Source of the DNA: Microstegium vimineum
Lineage: Eukaryota > Streptophyta > Magnoliopsida > Poales > Poaceae
Reading direction: 5' to 3'
DNA: 64,000 nt
Assembly (NCBI GenBank): GCA_022036555.1
Contig: CM039126.1
Coordinates: 11,667,591 to 11,731,590 of the forward strand
Shown here one piece after another: positions 13,210 to 25,440 of this stretch (position 1 is its first letter; every line of letters begins with the position of its first letter). The notes below the pieces were generated by a model. That model did no database searches. It worked only from the letters and a program-made list of their open reading frames with translations, and had not been told where the DNA came from. The translations under genes and the position numbers were made by a program.

Positions 13210-13862
13210 AAACAGAAGAGACCAGAACAGGGAGTAGGCCAGTGTAACTTTCTTCCGTACCTGTGAATCTTGTGATCCTTTTATGGTTCGTTCATGTTTT
13301 CTTAGCACCTGTAAAAACTTGGATGTTATGTGATCCTATCTTTATCAGTAGAGATTTGAATCTCTTCAGAACGAATCATAAAGGCGACTGGGGCAAAAAA
13401 AAAAAAAAAGTTCAGGCGTGGAGTGAACATTGAATAGATCATACAAGAGAATGGCCTTCTAATAGCTTTACATCAGAAGCAAGATGCATTCCTTTCAAAA
13501 GAATGGTAAGACTGGCTCAATCTATCCTAACGTAAACTGCCGCCGCTGTATCCTACATTCTAGCACGATACTACTATTTTACAAGCCACACAGTAAGCAA
13601 AGCAGTACCCTCCTACCTGCGCCAAAAACAGATGTGACCTACATTCTGTCTACAGTGCATATCCCCTAGTTTGACTTGAAACTCTTCAAAGTGCGGACGA
13701 AACACACTTGAAGACATCCAAAACTTCCTTTGCCTTCCAGTTCTATAAGAATCCTCTTAGCCAGGGCTGTATATATGAAGAACGTTTTAGCCTGAAGCTG
13801 TCTGTTCAAGCAACGGCCAACCGCAGCCACCGTAACATGAAGCACCCTTCGCATTGTTTCTG
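13210..13862. other. Convergent 3' intergenic region with A15 tract
   Basis: This 650-base spacer lies between the DMP stop and the galactosyltransferase stop and should contain both 3' UTRs. A run of 15 adenines sits at 13,395-13,409, about 185 bases after the DMP stop codon. No further gene is visible. Confidence 0.6.
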
Positions 13863-16800
13863 TTATTCTTTGCAGCATGTTCCTCGTTTTGTTTTCTGAA
13901 ACTTATCCCAGAGGCACATCAGATCCCTTGGTTCTTGGTAGTGAGCAACCACATACCCATCCTCACATCCTTCAACCAAGATCCTCCCATCATTCTCATA
14001 CTTGACATCCAAGCCATCCTTCTTCATCTCATTGATCCATATTCCCATGGCGACATCCTCCAGCTTGAACATCTGTAAGAGTGATGATGATAATATCCTA
14101 TTCAGTATAGAAATAATTCATAATACCATGACCACAGCGGTTAGAAACCAGCAGCTACTAAGGTTGTGTCTATTTATAAGATACTGAGTGGATCGTACAT
14201 CACAGTATTTCTTATATCTAATGCTATTCAAACCGAAGCAACTAAACCTTTCCAATTACTCCATATAACAGCATGAAAATAAATTTCCACATAAGTTTGG
14301 CAGTACCTTTAAATCCCCACTCTTGTGTTTCCTGTAAACTTCTTTAGCTATGTCCTTTGAAACAATATATCCTGGTCCATGCGCCCATGGAGGATAACTC
14401 TCCTCAGGCCATTCCTAAACTCAAGCAAAACATTAGTTACAGTTACCACACTTGATCCACCGCACAAAATGACAAAACCAGAATTAAATTATTGAAAATA
14501 AGGCAACAAAATATGCTTCAAAACTAATGTGCTAATAAGCAGAGTGACAACCAAGCACTAGTTAGTGCTGAAACAGTATGCAGGTGCTTAACCAGCTTTA
14601 TATGTTTCTCATACATCCATGCAGGAGCCCCTAACCTCCTAAAGCCCTAATGCTGCTTTTATATAAAACTTAAGCTGCTTAAGTGAGCACTTACGCAATG
14701 TCTCAATCCACCATTTATAGAACATTAGAGAAAACACATGGCAGAGCAATGGTCTAGAGGAAGAGACTTTTCATATGTAATGATATTTTACAGAATCTCT
14801 TGAAATAAACATATAGCACTTGCGGTCCTCAAACTTGTACTGGGGTGTCATTTAGGTAGACAAACTCTTAAAATCTACATCTAGGTTCATAAACTTGTTT
14901 AAGTGTGTCACATGAGGTCCAAATCACCCGAATCAACATGTAATTCCATATGTGGAAGTGATACTCTTTCAGGAAGTCTAAGATCTCCCCATTCTCTACT
15001 ACATGCTCATGGCCATCGTCGCTACCATGTATTTTGCATATAAAATTACCATGTACTCCCTCCGTTCCAAATTATAAGACGCTTTGGCATTTCTAGATAC
15101 TTAGTTTTCACTTCGTATCTAGACATAATTGTATACCTAGGTGCATAACGGAAGCTATGAATCTATAAAAGCCAAAATGTCTTCTAATTTGGAAGGGAGG
15201 AAGTACCATTTGATATGCTACATAGACTAAGTTTGTGCTCATTAGAGTGACTTGGACCTCAAGTAGCACATTTAGCAATTTTAGGGACCCATATGTGCAT
15301 TTTAAGAGTTTAGGACCTATATATGTCACCTCTGAGCATGTTTAAGGACAATTGGTGTATTTTACTCAAGCATATATAATTTAACACAAGTTACCTCAGG
15401 GGTTATGTACCACTTGCTATATGGATCTCGATGAGGCTGGGAATCAGAATTGACACGACCATACAACAGTCCATGGCTGATATTGGTTCGGTCAAGGGAA
15501 GAAAGTATCTCATCTACTCGAACAAAAGCATCGTCATCAGTTTTCATCACATACTTGGCTGACAGGGCATTTGTCTGCAAAGAACACATGCTTAGAAATT
15601 TCAAACATAATATCAAGTGCCATCTAAACAAAATAAAAAATAATGCAATAAATCAGATATACCCCATAGATGCAGATCGCTATGGTCTTCCAAAGAATCA
15701 GGCTATAGTAATCCACAAATGGCATCAACTGGATGTCTCCATATGTTTGTGCTTCATTCCAGAGTTCCTCATTGACCACCTCATTTTTGTGCTTTTAACA
15801 ATGGAAGGTAGGGACAGATAAGTATAGACTCAAATTTGAGATTTAATTCAAACTAGTAAAAAGTAGAAAAGTATAATATATAGAAAAGTGACTGGTAAAA
15901 GTATTATGTTTAATGGCTGTTCAAACAATAGTACTGATAAACAAAAAGGTGGTGTGATAGGTTGCAAGCAATTATGTAGAGAAAGCAATCAATAGAGACA
16001 GAAATACCCTCAACAGAGTGGTAGTTGCATGCATAATTTGTATCCGATTGACCACAATAGTGCACTCGACATACTGTTTAGGATCTATTAAGATGAACGA
16101 TGCCTTCTAGTATCCTATTGTCCTTCTACATCATAATTGTCTTGTGCATACTTCTAAGCATAGAACCATCCTAAAAACTAAAAGCCACAGAAACTATATT
16201 GTCAAATTACCATAATATAGCTGTCCACTTTCAAAGTTTTATTCTTACCAGGCCAACAAAGAATCGAACTGCAACTTTTCCTGAGCGCACATCATCATAC
16301 TGCATCCAAGTTCTGCGAACTGCCATTCGGCGTTTGAAATTATTTGCTGTAGAGAAGACCCCAATGAAAAGATCAACAGATTTATTCATGGGCATAGGTG
16401 GAGCCTTCAATATTTCTATGTCAGTGACATGCTCGAAGTCCTCTGTTGTAGGCAGGCCACTTGCTATCACAGATAGCAATTTAATATCTCCTGCAATTCT
16501 TACTTCACCAACAAACCCTGGTTCCAAATCCTGGAGAGATCAATATATGAAGTGTAAATATAACAATAAAATAAAGCAGCACATAACATACTGTAATATC
16601 ACTAAAAAGAGTGCATAACTAAAGAAAATAGTTTCATGTTAGCATTTATGAAATGACAAATACTTTAGCACATAGGGGGAAATCATTTTGCCTATAAATT
16701 GCTGTAGGATGCAAAGGAATGATGAGCTATTTATACTTATGAAAGACTTACCTCTCGGAATGCAAATGAAGTGATATGTTTGCCATCTACAGTCATATGG

Positions 16801-18116
16801 ATCCCATGTGCTCCGATACGAAGAATTGCTACAGCAAGGTATCCCTGTCTGAATGGAAAATACTTTCTAGGTTCCGCTTTCTTCTTCCTTGCAGGTGGCA
16901 TGGTCGAAACATTTGAACGTAACTTAGAGGGAAGGATTTCTTTCTGGTCCTCACCTACCATGCTACTACATTTCTCTAGACCATCCACTGTAAAACAAGA
17001 GAAAGCAAAGAACCAGTGTCAACTCTATGATGAAGATTGTCGCCAAGACCCATATCATTTTGTTTAACAGCATATAAGAAATAAAAACAAACAAACAAAC
17101 AAACAAAATGCATATCTAGATCAATCAACACATTCCAGCTCCATTGTCTTAGTAAAGTGCATAGTTATGGAGATATATGGTAGCAACATCAACTGAAAAG
17201 GAATTTCATTATATTTTGTATGTGCATGACTAGCTTCAATACTTTAACAAGTACATAAAGTAGCCAGATTACAGAAAGAAATTTTACCCATAGTATCATG
17301 GTTATTGCATGGCCTGCATAAGATATGGGCCACCGAAAGAAGAGTACCTTTTGCACTGTCCTTAGCATCTGAATCAGGAGATGGGCAACGGTTTTCAGAA
17401 CCCCAGTCATCAGCTATTGTCCATGTATTTTGAACTATTACAGGATCTTCTGTGAGTTTATCACCAAGAAGGCGGACATTATAATGAAGGACAATCGGAG
17501 GGTCTGGTTCACCAGGAACTGCAGCTCCAGTTAATTCTATCTTAAAATTACCCATAAGACCACCAGGAGTACCAATAATAGTTATTGAAGAGCCCTGAAT
17601 CAATCCACAGGGAAGTTTTAAAGCAAACCTGTCCCCTAATCTTGTGGCATTCATCCTTCGGATAGAATAAGGGCATTGCTTTCCTTTGTCCTTCTGCTGA
17701 ATGCTGCCAGTAGCAGAAACAACTGAATCATCATATGCAAGGGCTGTATTGAGTTCCCTCCATGCAACTCCAGCTTCCTTGATTGCCTCTACTCCATCTG
17801 GTAGGATGTGGGCATGAGATAATAGGTGTCTCAAATGATTCCAAGAATGTAAAGATTGAAGTTCTCTATCAGAGAGATTTCTGGTAATGGAAAGGTTGGA
17901 TGCCAAGAGTCTGGTTGATATTACTTGAGAAGAATTCTGTGGAATCTGGATTGCAGGTGGGTTTGGAACATCCAACCAATGTAATTCTGCCGTCCTGTTT
18001 TGCTGGAAAACATACTGAAGCGATTTTTCTGCAAGTGGGCTATCCAATATCACATATCTTAACATCAAGATGATGAACAAAGATACAATGACAAAGCCGC
18101 CATGCCATTTCTTCAT
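13863..18116 (-). CDS. GALT1: GALT1-type beta-1,3-galactosyltransferase, 7 coding exons
   Basis: Joining exons 18116-17348, 16987-16752, 16530-16249, 15791-15663, 15574-15395, 14414-14307 and 14072-13863 gives an uninterrupted 637-residue protein; every junction is GT-AG and in phase. Arabidopsis GALT1 is of similar length. The order is a short cytosolic tail with a signal anchor (about residues 5-23), a stem, a galectin-like lectin domain (about 165-365, including GEPDPPI and VDGKHITSFAFRE) and a GT31 galactosyltransferase domain (about 385-637). That domain carries FSTANNFKRRMAVRRTW, the metal-binding KTDDD motif at 483-487 and the YENDGR/EDGYVVAHY region. It should be a Golgi type II enzyme. 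GALT1 adds beta-1,3-galactose to N-glycan GlcNAc in Lewis a synthesis; the close relatives GALT2-6 galactosylate hydroxyproline of arabinogalactan proteins. GALT1 is preferred from the N-terminus and lectin domain, recalled rather than searched. A GTG precedes the chosen ATG. Confidence 0.9.
15056..15203. mobile_element. Stowaway-like MITE in GALT1 intron
   Basis: A 148-bp element with inverted ends (CTCCCTCCGTTCCAAATT at the left, the near-complement at the right) flanked by TA on both sides (15,054-15,055 and 15,204-15,205). TA duplication and CTCCCTCC ends are typical of grass Stowaway (Tc1/mariner-type) MITEs. It lies in the intron between coding exons 5 and 6 of the galactosyltransferase gene, away from splice sites. 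Confidence 0.8.
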
Positions 18117-18403
18117 CACTCAAAACCTTGTGACAAGTTGGTCCGGAGTTTGCATTCACTATATCTTCAATCTAAAGCATCACATAAACTCAGAACCAAA
18201 CCATCCCATCAGAAATGTTGAAGAAATTCCTGCTGAACTGTCACCCTGATGTGGTGTATTCAACAACTCCTTCAATGAAACCAAACATTCCCAGGTGTAT
18301 CCAGAAAGCTTTATAACCACAAGGAAGCGTACCAACGAAACTTGAGGCAGGCTGGAGTTCCCTACCAACCAGAAGAAAACAGCAGACAAGAATCAACTTT
18401 ATC

Positions 18404-19231
18404 CTGTAGAAAGAAGAAGGTGGCTGCTCATTAATGTTTTCTCACACTGCACATTTGAGATGTTGGTTGCATAAAAGCATTAATTCAGGTATACAGGGCA
18501 AAAAGTTAAGGCTCCAGTCACATACTCCTATATGCATACTTGCTTTTGTGCATATCAGAATCTGTCACTAATGGCAAACATTCAAATCCCGCGGCTAGGG
18601 ACTCAACACTCAGCAATCATGCACTTCAATTCGAGCAAGAACAAACGTCACCAAATCTCGTGGCAATACATGCCGAATCCAATTCTCGCTTTAAATGGGG
18701 GAAGAGTTAAGGTTGACTATGAATCACATCAAGAAACAACAGATAAAAACTGTTTGGGAAACAAAAATCAGTAGTAGTAGCAAAACTATCACAAAATCCT
18801 AAGGCGGGATCGCGGTTCCAATTACAAAATATTTGTAAGAGGAAGAAAAAAAAAACGAGCACCATAGCAGTTTACTTGGAACAAAAAGGTCACAAAATAG
18901 ACAGCGCGAATCTAGCGTCATCGCACAAACCGCGCCGACACTTTTTTTTTATTTAAAACAAAATAATAAAAGAGCATCACTCAGATACTCTTGTGTGCAC
19001 CTTTAGAAATGCGCAGATCACCAAAGTCCCAACGAAATCTGGGGCACGCCGACACGCGAAATCAGAGATGAAGCAGGCAGCAAAAGCTCACGAGCACGCG
19101 GACCCCCAAATTTCGTAGGAAATCGCCGCACGACAGCGTCAGCCTCCGCACGACACGACAGGACCGCCCCCCATCTCGCAATGCGTAACTCGAAGCCCGC
19201 AAAGCACAAGCCCAATGCCAGAGCCACTCAC
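18404..19231 (-). other. Inferred 5' UTR intron of the galactosyltransferase gene
   Basis: On the minus strand a strong donor (CCTG|GTGAGT, intron starting at 19,231) follows a GC-rich CT-repeat leader. A good acceptor (TTTCTACAG, ending at 18,404) precedes the stretch leading to the start codon. The pair would remove 828 bases from the 5' leader. Long first introns in the leader are common in plant genes. This is inferred from splice signals only. Confidence 0.5.
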
Positions 19232-20100
19232 CAGGAATCCTCCTCCTCCTCCTCCTCCGCCACCCGGCCACTGGGCCGCCGCGAAGAGCCTCGCGCGCGC
19301 TGGGCGGGGGCGGGGCACTCCTGAGTCCTGCTTAACCTCGCAGGCGCCAACGGAGCTAGCGAGCAGCAAGGCCTGGGGAAGCCACCGGGACCGGGAGCGA
19401 GCGACGAACAAGTCAGGCGGACGAAGGCAGGACAGGAGCAAGCACAGGAGAAGAAAAGTCGAAGGCGGTGTGAGAGGGAGAGCCTGTGAGGAGGCTCGAG
19501 GCTGCTTCAGGTCCACGCCACGGACCGACCGACGGCGACCGGCAGAATAGGCGCCGTCGCGTGTCGCGAGGCCGGGCCCGGGCTCGCTCGGTCAGTCTCT
19601 TTGGTCTTTTGCCCTGCCGTGGCGGAGAAGAGAAGAAGAGTCGCGGTCGGGCTGGCGATGCGCGACGGTGGGTGTGCGAGGTAGTGGGTGGGTGCGTGCC
19701 GTTGGGTCGGCCGGGGCCAGGCTGCGGCCGGACTGGGGTCTCACTCGTTTGACACGCTTTGCTTCGGCAGTCGGCGCGGCGCGGCTCCACGCTCGACGGG
19801 CGGGTTCATGACTTCTTTCTCGGTCGGGGAGCAGCGCCGAAGGAGAGAACAGCGGCTTTGTGCGAGCACACCGGTTATTGGACCGAGGCCTCCTTTAATT
19901 GCAGTCATCTGTGCCAGGTCCCGGACGAACATGTGGCTTTTTGTCGCCTCGCGTGCCTTGCTCTCCTCTTTTACCATGGTCCTAGCCGCCTCCTATCCCA
20001 TTCCTACTCTCCCGGCCAGCGAATTTGCTGCCAACGATGCGGATTTTGTAGCAGCGAGGTGTATACAATCACACTTCTTCACTTGAACTTAGGCTCTTCT
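19232..20100 (-). promoter_or_regulatory. GC-rich leader and promoter region of GALT1-type gene
   Basis: The block 19,232-19,900 is strongly GC-rich and contains a GGA/CCT trinucleotide repeat next to the inferred 5' donor, as expected for a grass first exon and promoter on the minus strand. Open frames here are by-products of base composition. No TATA box was assigned, so the exact start of transcription is unknown. Confidence 0.4.
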
Positions 20101-20179
20101 TCACTTAAACTTATCATTTGAACTTATCAGCCTAACATATAATACTGTTCGTTTGAGTTACTTTCCGCTTGTTTTAGTC

Positions 20180-20323
20180 TATTTCCTCCTACATAACACT
20201 ATTTAATCAGCTGGAATCGACCGGCTTTTATACCAATCAAATAGAGTTTCAGATTATTTCGTCCTACGTAACACTATTTAATTAGCCAGAATCAGCTGAT
20301 TTTTATACCAATAGAATAGAGTT
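20180..20323. repeat. 75-bp imperfect tandem duplication
   Basis: Two diverged units start at 20,180 and 20,255, each beginning TATTTCxTCCTACxTAACAC and ending in ATAGAGTT. They differ by scattered substitutions, so the duplication is old. It may be the interior of a MITE, since CTGTTCGTTTGAG just upstream resembles Tourist-type ends. Confidence 0.75.
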
Positions 20324-20469
20324 AGTATTTTTCTGTTACACCAAAATAGTATGGGCTGCCTTATCAGCTATAGAAACCACTAACCAAAAAAATTGACAAT
20401 GTCACTAAAAATTAACATGGGAACTAGAGGGAGCTTGTCGGTTGAACACAAAAACCTCATAATATTCTA

Positions 20470-20686
20470 CTCCTTCCATTTCAAATTATAATTCGTTTGA
20501 CTTTTTTGACCTCAAGTTTGATTACTTGTCTTATTCAAAAAGATTATGCAAAAATAGTCAAATTTAAGTTATTTTGCACAACAGAAGTAATATTTTGTAC
20601 AAAAATTTAGATAAGACGAGTGGTCAAATTTAAGATTGAAAAAGTCAAACAAACTATAATTTGAATATAATTTGAAACGAAGAGAG
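20470..20686. mobile_element. Stowaway-like MITE
   Basis: A 217-bp element bounded by TA (20,468-20,469 and 20,687-20,688). Its ends are inverted: CTCCTTCCATTTCAAATTATA at the left and its near-complement with ATAATTTGAAACGAAGAGAG at the right. Confidence 0.75.
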
Positions 20687-20688
20687 TA

Positions 20689-22290
20689 CTAAAAAAAATA
20701 AAGTTCTGTTTGATTCAGCTTTGAGATGTACAAAAAAGCTTCTATAAACTATAAACTATAGTCATAAAGAAACTTGTAGAAGCTATAGTTATAAAGAAAG
20801 ATGTTCTGATCTATATGCTGTAGAAATATGGTCACATGTTATTTCTTCCTCCTCTCTGTCTCACTTAAAACAGCTAGAAAACATCTCTTTATTCTCGCTT
20901 ATTTAAAAAAAAATTCAAAAAGTTAACAAGATCTAAGACGTTACGAAAGTTGTACTGCGTGAAAATAGTGGCTTCTAAAAAGGCTTCAAATTATTCATCG
21001 GCAAGCGTTCTGCATTTTAGTTGCACAAACATTTTTTTTAGAATTTAAACAAGTACCAGTACAACCTAAGTTTTAGGTCTCTAAATAAAGAGAATTAGAC
21101 TATGTGCATAAATAAAGGTATGTTTGGATGGACTAAAACTAGTTGTTAGTCATGACTAAGAATTGAATTAGTTGTTACTTGACTAATAGTTAGCTGGCTT
21201 AAAATTAGTCATATACCGTTCAGATGCTAGAATTAATAGACAGTACTATTATCATACAAAGACACTCGTATCCCTTACCTACTTGTTGACTTGTTGTACC
21301 TTGTAGTTCTCAGAGATCACAAAGTTTTTTTTTTTGACCTTTTTGAGGTTGGTCGCAAAGTGTTAATTGTGTCATGTACTAGCCATAACATATACTACAA
21401 TACAATGCTACTGATACTTTATACTAAACTAATTCTTGATAAACATATAATTCTCTCTCTCTATGTATATATTACTCGGCTTTTTAACTAAATCAGTCTC
21501 TGATCCGATTCTCCTTCATCTCTATACAATTTATAGCATTAGTATTTTTAATATGTATCCACATATTAACTATTCATTTGTATCCGAATTTAACAAAAAG
21601 AAAACAAATAAGGATGTGAAAGACACATTATAGGTTCCATTTCATCTCTAATCTTATGCTAACAATTAGTCATTAGACTGTTTGAAAATCAGGGGAGATC
21701 ACCAAATCCAGTTCTAACAAATCAACCCTAGTGATCCATTTGCCAGTTGTCACGTACCATTATTTTGTCCGCCCCATTGCATCAAAAACTGCTACGTGTA
21801 GGTGTGCCGCCCTTCACTTTGGCAAAGGCGAAAGAGAGCCTGTGGAACGCTGTACCGTTCTGCCCTTGGAATTTATACTACAGAAAACTTACGTGGCGGT
21901 CGCACAGGTTTTGGTACCATAGACAGATGACCGTGACACCTGGCCGCAGGAGTTGTTAATCCCCGTAGAGGCACGGGAGTACGGGACCGGCCTGGTTGAC
22001 AGAGCACGCACGGAGGTGTTAATCCCCACGATCGATCGCTCTTCCATAACCAACACCAGTGGCTTCGTGCTCAATCACACACAAGAAAAAGAGTGGCTCC
22101 GTGCTCTCCCGTGTACCGGCAGTACGATGGAAATGCGCGGACCGCGACCCTTTCGGGAAACAGAGATTGAGATACTCATACTGATGGTTCGTGTAAACCT
22201 TGGCGTTGGCGGCTCTGTGGTGTGCTGTGAGCAGCTGGACGTCGACCGAACACATGCTCTCCAACCCCGACCAAGTCCCGACTCCCAAGC
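20689..22290. other. Intergenic spacer, no gene seen
   Basis: AT-rich spacer. A moderately GC-rich part (21,730-22,290) holds short overlapping open frames on both strands with no recognisable domain. The phrase TGTTAATCCCC recurs at about 21,954 and 22,016. I see nothing I can name. Confidence 0.4.
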
Positions 22291-22486
22291 AAAGCGACAC
22301 TTGTTTTCCTTCTATAAAAAGTACTGCATTTTGTTTGTGAAGAAATATCCCTCGTTCATTCTAACGAAGACACCCCCAATAGTATTGCAAAGCGACACTT
22401 GTTTTCCTTCTTAAAAAAAGTACTACATTTTGCTTGTGAAGAAATATTCTTCGTTCATTCTGACGAAGACAGCCCAATAGTCTTTG
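22291..22486. repeat. 98-bp tandem duplication
   Basis: Two adjacent units starting at 22,291 and 22,389 share AAAGCGACACTTGTTTTCCT at the left and a TTCATTCT.ACGAAGACA segment at the right. They differ at about ten positions. Confidence 0.85.
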
Positions 22487-23234
22487 GACTCCTCAAGGGA
22501 AAGCACACTTTCAGTTGTAACCTAAACATCAATATGTATTGTTCAAATCATTCCGCATTCAGTTAGTCATGCATGTTAGGTAGCCTATTCGATCAGCGTC
22601 CATATAAACAACCAAATCTTTCCTACTTTAAAAAATATATATAGTATAACAACCAACATCTCTCCTACTTAAAAAAAAAATCTGCACGTTTGGTCATCCG
22701 ATTCCCTCCCCCATTTTCTTCTGTTTTTCTTACTCACACGGCTTGCGTGGAAACTCCTCTCGTTTCCCTCCGCCTCTACCTACACTTTGTAGGTGCAGTG
22801 ATGTGACCAGAATTTTTATTAATATTCAAATGTAAAAATATGTCAGATTTTTTTTCTTCACAACGTACTAGCCTCTTGATTTTTTTCAGTAAATTCTTAA
22901 ATTTATTATTGACGGCGATTCTCATGGCAGCACGTTCTCGATCAGCTTCCATATATTCCTTGACTTGATGAACTCCATTACTAGCCACTTTACCAGCTTA
23001 TAAGCACCTGAACACCAACAACAAGATTACAAGCCTCCCACAAATCCTATTCAAGGACTTGTTGCAAATCGTTCTGAACTGGATCTTATCAACATGCCTG
23101 AGTGGTATTAGCTTGCTCCGCAATGATGACTAGATGGTGGCTGTACATTGTACAACGCATGGTACTCGCTGATGGTGGTGACACGAGCATGCAGGGCACG
23201 GGCATGTTGATTCCCCCGGCGAGGTGCCAAGGTG

Positions 23235-23405
23235 TTAGTGCAGGAAGAGCGTCGAGAGGAGGTGCTCCAGCCAGGCGGCGTCGCTCGGACGACACTTGAT
23301 GTAGAGCAGGTACATGTTGATGTCGTCCTTTGAATTGTAGGGAAGTTCTTGCGCAACTGTTGGCTTCGACGGGAGCTTGTCCTGTTCGTCTGATCGTTTC
23401 GGTGG
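23235..23405 (-). pseudogene. Orphan C-terminal exon, unknown protein
   Basis: On the minus strand, an open frame follows a splice-acceptor-like TTATCAG at 23,406 and runs 56 residues to a TAA at 23,235-23,237. Its composition is protein-like, unlike the surrounding spacer: a charged, Pro-rich start, then KDDINMYLLYIKCRPSDAA and a hydrophobic LEHLLSTLFLH end. I do not recognise the family. No upstream exon could be linked, and an in-frame stop lies just upstream of the putative acceptor. It could be the last exon of a gene fragment carried by a transposon, or chance. Confidence 0.25.
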
Positions 23406-24223
23406 CTGATAAGCCGGATTATATTGTTTTTAGCTATGGGCGAACAAAAATACCTAAGAACACCATTGGAAAAGAAAAACTAGCACTTGGATTGAGTCAG
23501 CAGTCAGCACCTAGCAGCCATGACAGGCTCAGTTAAAACACCCACGAGAGATGATCGGACGGATCTTAAACATTGTGCTCGCGATCGAACTAGTCCACGT
23601 ATACATCCGATATGACCTAGTACAGAGCACTACAAGCTAGTTCCTGCAAGGATCTCACTCGTGTCTAGCATGAGTTAACTTGAGTATTATATAAATTAAT
23701 CAGATATCATCATGTTGCATCCTTTTGAAGGCACTAGGTTTTGTTAGGCTAGTAGAAAAATCGGCTGATTTTGAATAATTAAATAGTATTATGTGAGAAA
23801 GAATAAACCGAAACAAGTTAAAAAAAACTAGAAGTAGTATAAACGAGCAGAGTAAAACAAGGGAAGATACAGCTGATAGCACCGTGCGCTTGCTGTTTTG
23901 TGCGGATATGTGGCTATTCCCGTGTTAAGTGCCTCTATGGCATGTGAGGGTTATAGTACACTAACGGACTAGCCTATGGATCATTAGGATTGTGGGCCTC
24001 TTTCATATTGAACTATTATTCTAGACTCTTTTAAAAAAAAGAAAGAATGCATAAATATAAAAACAAGATTCCACGAATACTGATGAAAAAAAGCATCACA
24101 TTTTTTTCATTTCGTTCATGTAAATTCCCATCCTATTTCTTGTCATGTTTCTAATAATTTTGAGAACAATGAAAATAGACAAAATATAGAAAACATACAA
24201 GATGATCTTACTCTTCTGATCGT

Positions 24224-24696
24224 ATCAGCGGCATATTTTTATGCGGGTCTTAGCAAAAAAGGATTGAGTTATTTCGAAAAATATATTAAACCAACCCTAA
24301 TCCTTTTACCTATTAACATCCTAGAAGATTTCACAAAACCATTATCACTTAGTTTTTGACTTTTCGAAAATATATTGGCGGATGAATTAGTCGTTGTTGT
24401 TCTTGTTTCTTTAGTCTCCTTGTTTCTTTAGTCTCCTTAGTAGTCCCTATACCGGTCATGTTTCTTGGATTATTTACAAGCGGTATTCAAGATCTTATTT
24501 TTGCAACATTAACCTCAGCCTATATAGGTGAATCCATAGAAGGTCATCATTGAATTAACTAGTTTTTAAATAGTCTTTTTTTAGCTTAGCCCAATTCATT
24601 CATGATTCCTAATAATCCTCTTAGTTGGAAAACTAAATAGTTTGAAAGGCGTATGAATATACAACCTAGAGTTTAAGGAGAGAGAATAGACTTAGC
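24224..24696 (+). pseudogene. atpI: Plastid DNA insertion (NUPT): atpI 3' end and downstream spacer
   Basis: From 24,225 the frame reads the last part of plastid ATP synthase subunit a (atpI): SAAYFYAGLSKKGLSYFEK, then ILLPINILEDFTKPLSLSF, later IPVMFLGLFTSGIQ and the family ending IGES-EGHH with TGA at 24,551-24,553. The spacer that follows atpI in grass plastomes continues to about 24,696. The copy is dead. An Arg codon has become TGA (24,357-24,359), and a 17-bp tandem duplication (24,403-24,419 and 24,420-24,436) shifts the frame. A C-to-T change has replaced a conserved Pro with Leu, and Gly has become Glu in the FGN motif. It lacks the N-terminal two thirds of the protein and any plastid promoter, so it is a nuclear copy and not functional. 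Confidence 0.88.
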
Positions 24697-24945
24697 CAGA
24701 TGGGCAACACGGCTCTAGCCTAACTCTAACACGGTTAGACATGGCACGATAAGACACAGACACTATTCGACACAACATCCTAACCGTGTCATGCCATGTC
24801 GTGTCGTGTTGCCACAAGATGATGTTACTCTTCTGTTCGTTTATATGGTCAGATGGGCAACACAGCTATAGCCTAACTCTAACAAGGTTGGACATGGCAC
24901 GATAACACACGACACTATTCGACACAACGTCGTGGCATGTCGCCA
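24697..24945. repeat. Local duplication flanking the plastid insertion
   Basis: A segment starting CAGATGGGCAACAC occurs at 24,697 and again at 24,850 and stays similar for about 95 bases (TAGCCTAACTCTAACA, GACATGGCACGATAA, ACACTATTCGACACAAC). The sequence left of the plastid insert (CAAGATGATCTTACTCTTCT from 24,198) also has a second copy at 24,814. The second copy therefore carries both flanks without the insert. Confidence 0.8.
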
Positions 24946-25440
24946 TGCCGCTGTTGTGGCCTAGGCACGACACCAGAGCCTCCTACCTGTGCCATGTCAT
25001 GCCCATCGGCGTGGTCTAGTTTCCTCGTGCTGGCCTTATTGGCCCGTGGTGCGAGGCTAAATCATCGTGCACTTTAGTATTTTGTTTGTATTTGGTAATT
25101 ATTGTTCAATCATGAATTAACTAAGTTTAAAAAATTCATCTTACAAATTACAGATAAATTGTGCAATTAGTTATATTTTTTACTTATATTTAATGCTTCA
25201 GGTATGTATCCAAAAATTTGATGTGACAGAAAATTTAGAATTTTGAAAGGAACTAAACATGGCAAATGTTGTCCGCCCCATGCCCATGCTATCACATCAC
25301 CGCCGATACAACATTGTGCCATGCATCTTTGCTACAGTATATTATTGTTCCCCGTGTTGCCGCGCATGCCGATGCTTCGTACGTTGAGTCATTGTTGTAG
25401 AAAGTGATGGAGGGAGTGGCCTAGAGACCCGTGACACTAG

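Noticed and set aside
12333..13247. 304-codon frame overlapping DMP in another frame
   Set aside because: Its Arg-rich translation is a GC-driven shadow; the DMP frame has the conserved membrane segments.
13395..13409. A15 tract after DMP as evidence of a retrogene
   Set aside because: DMP genes are naturally intronless, and no target duplication flanks the gene.
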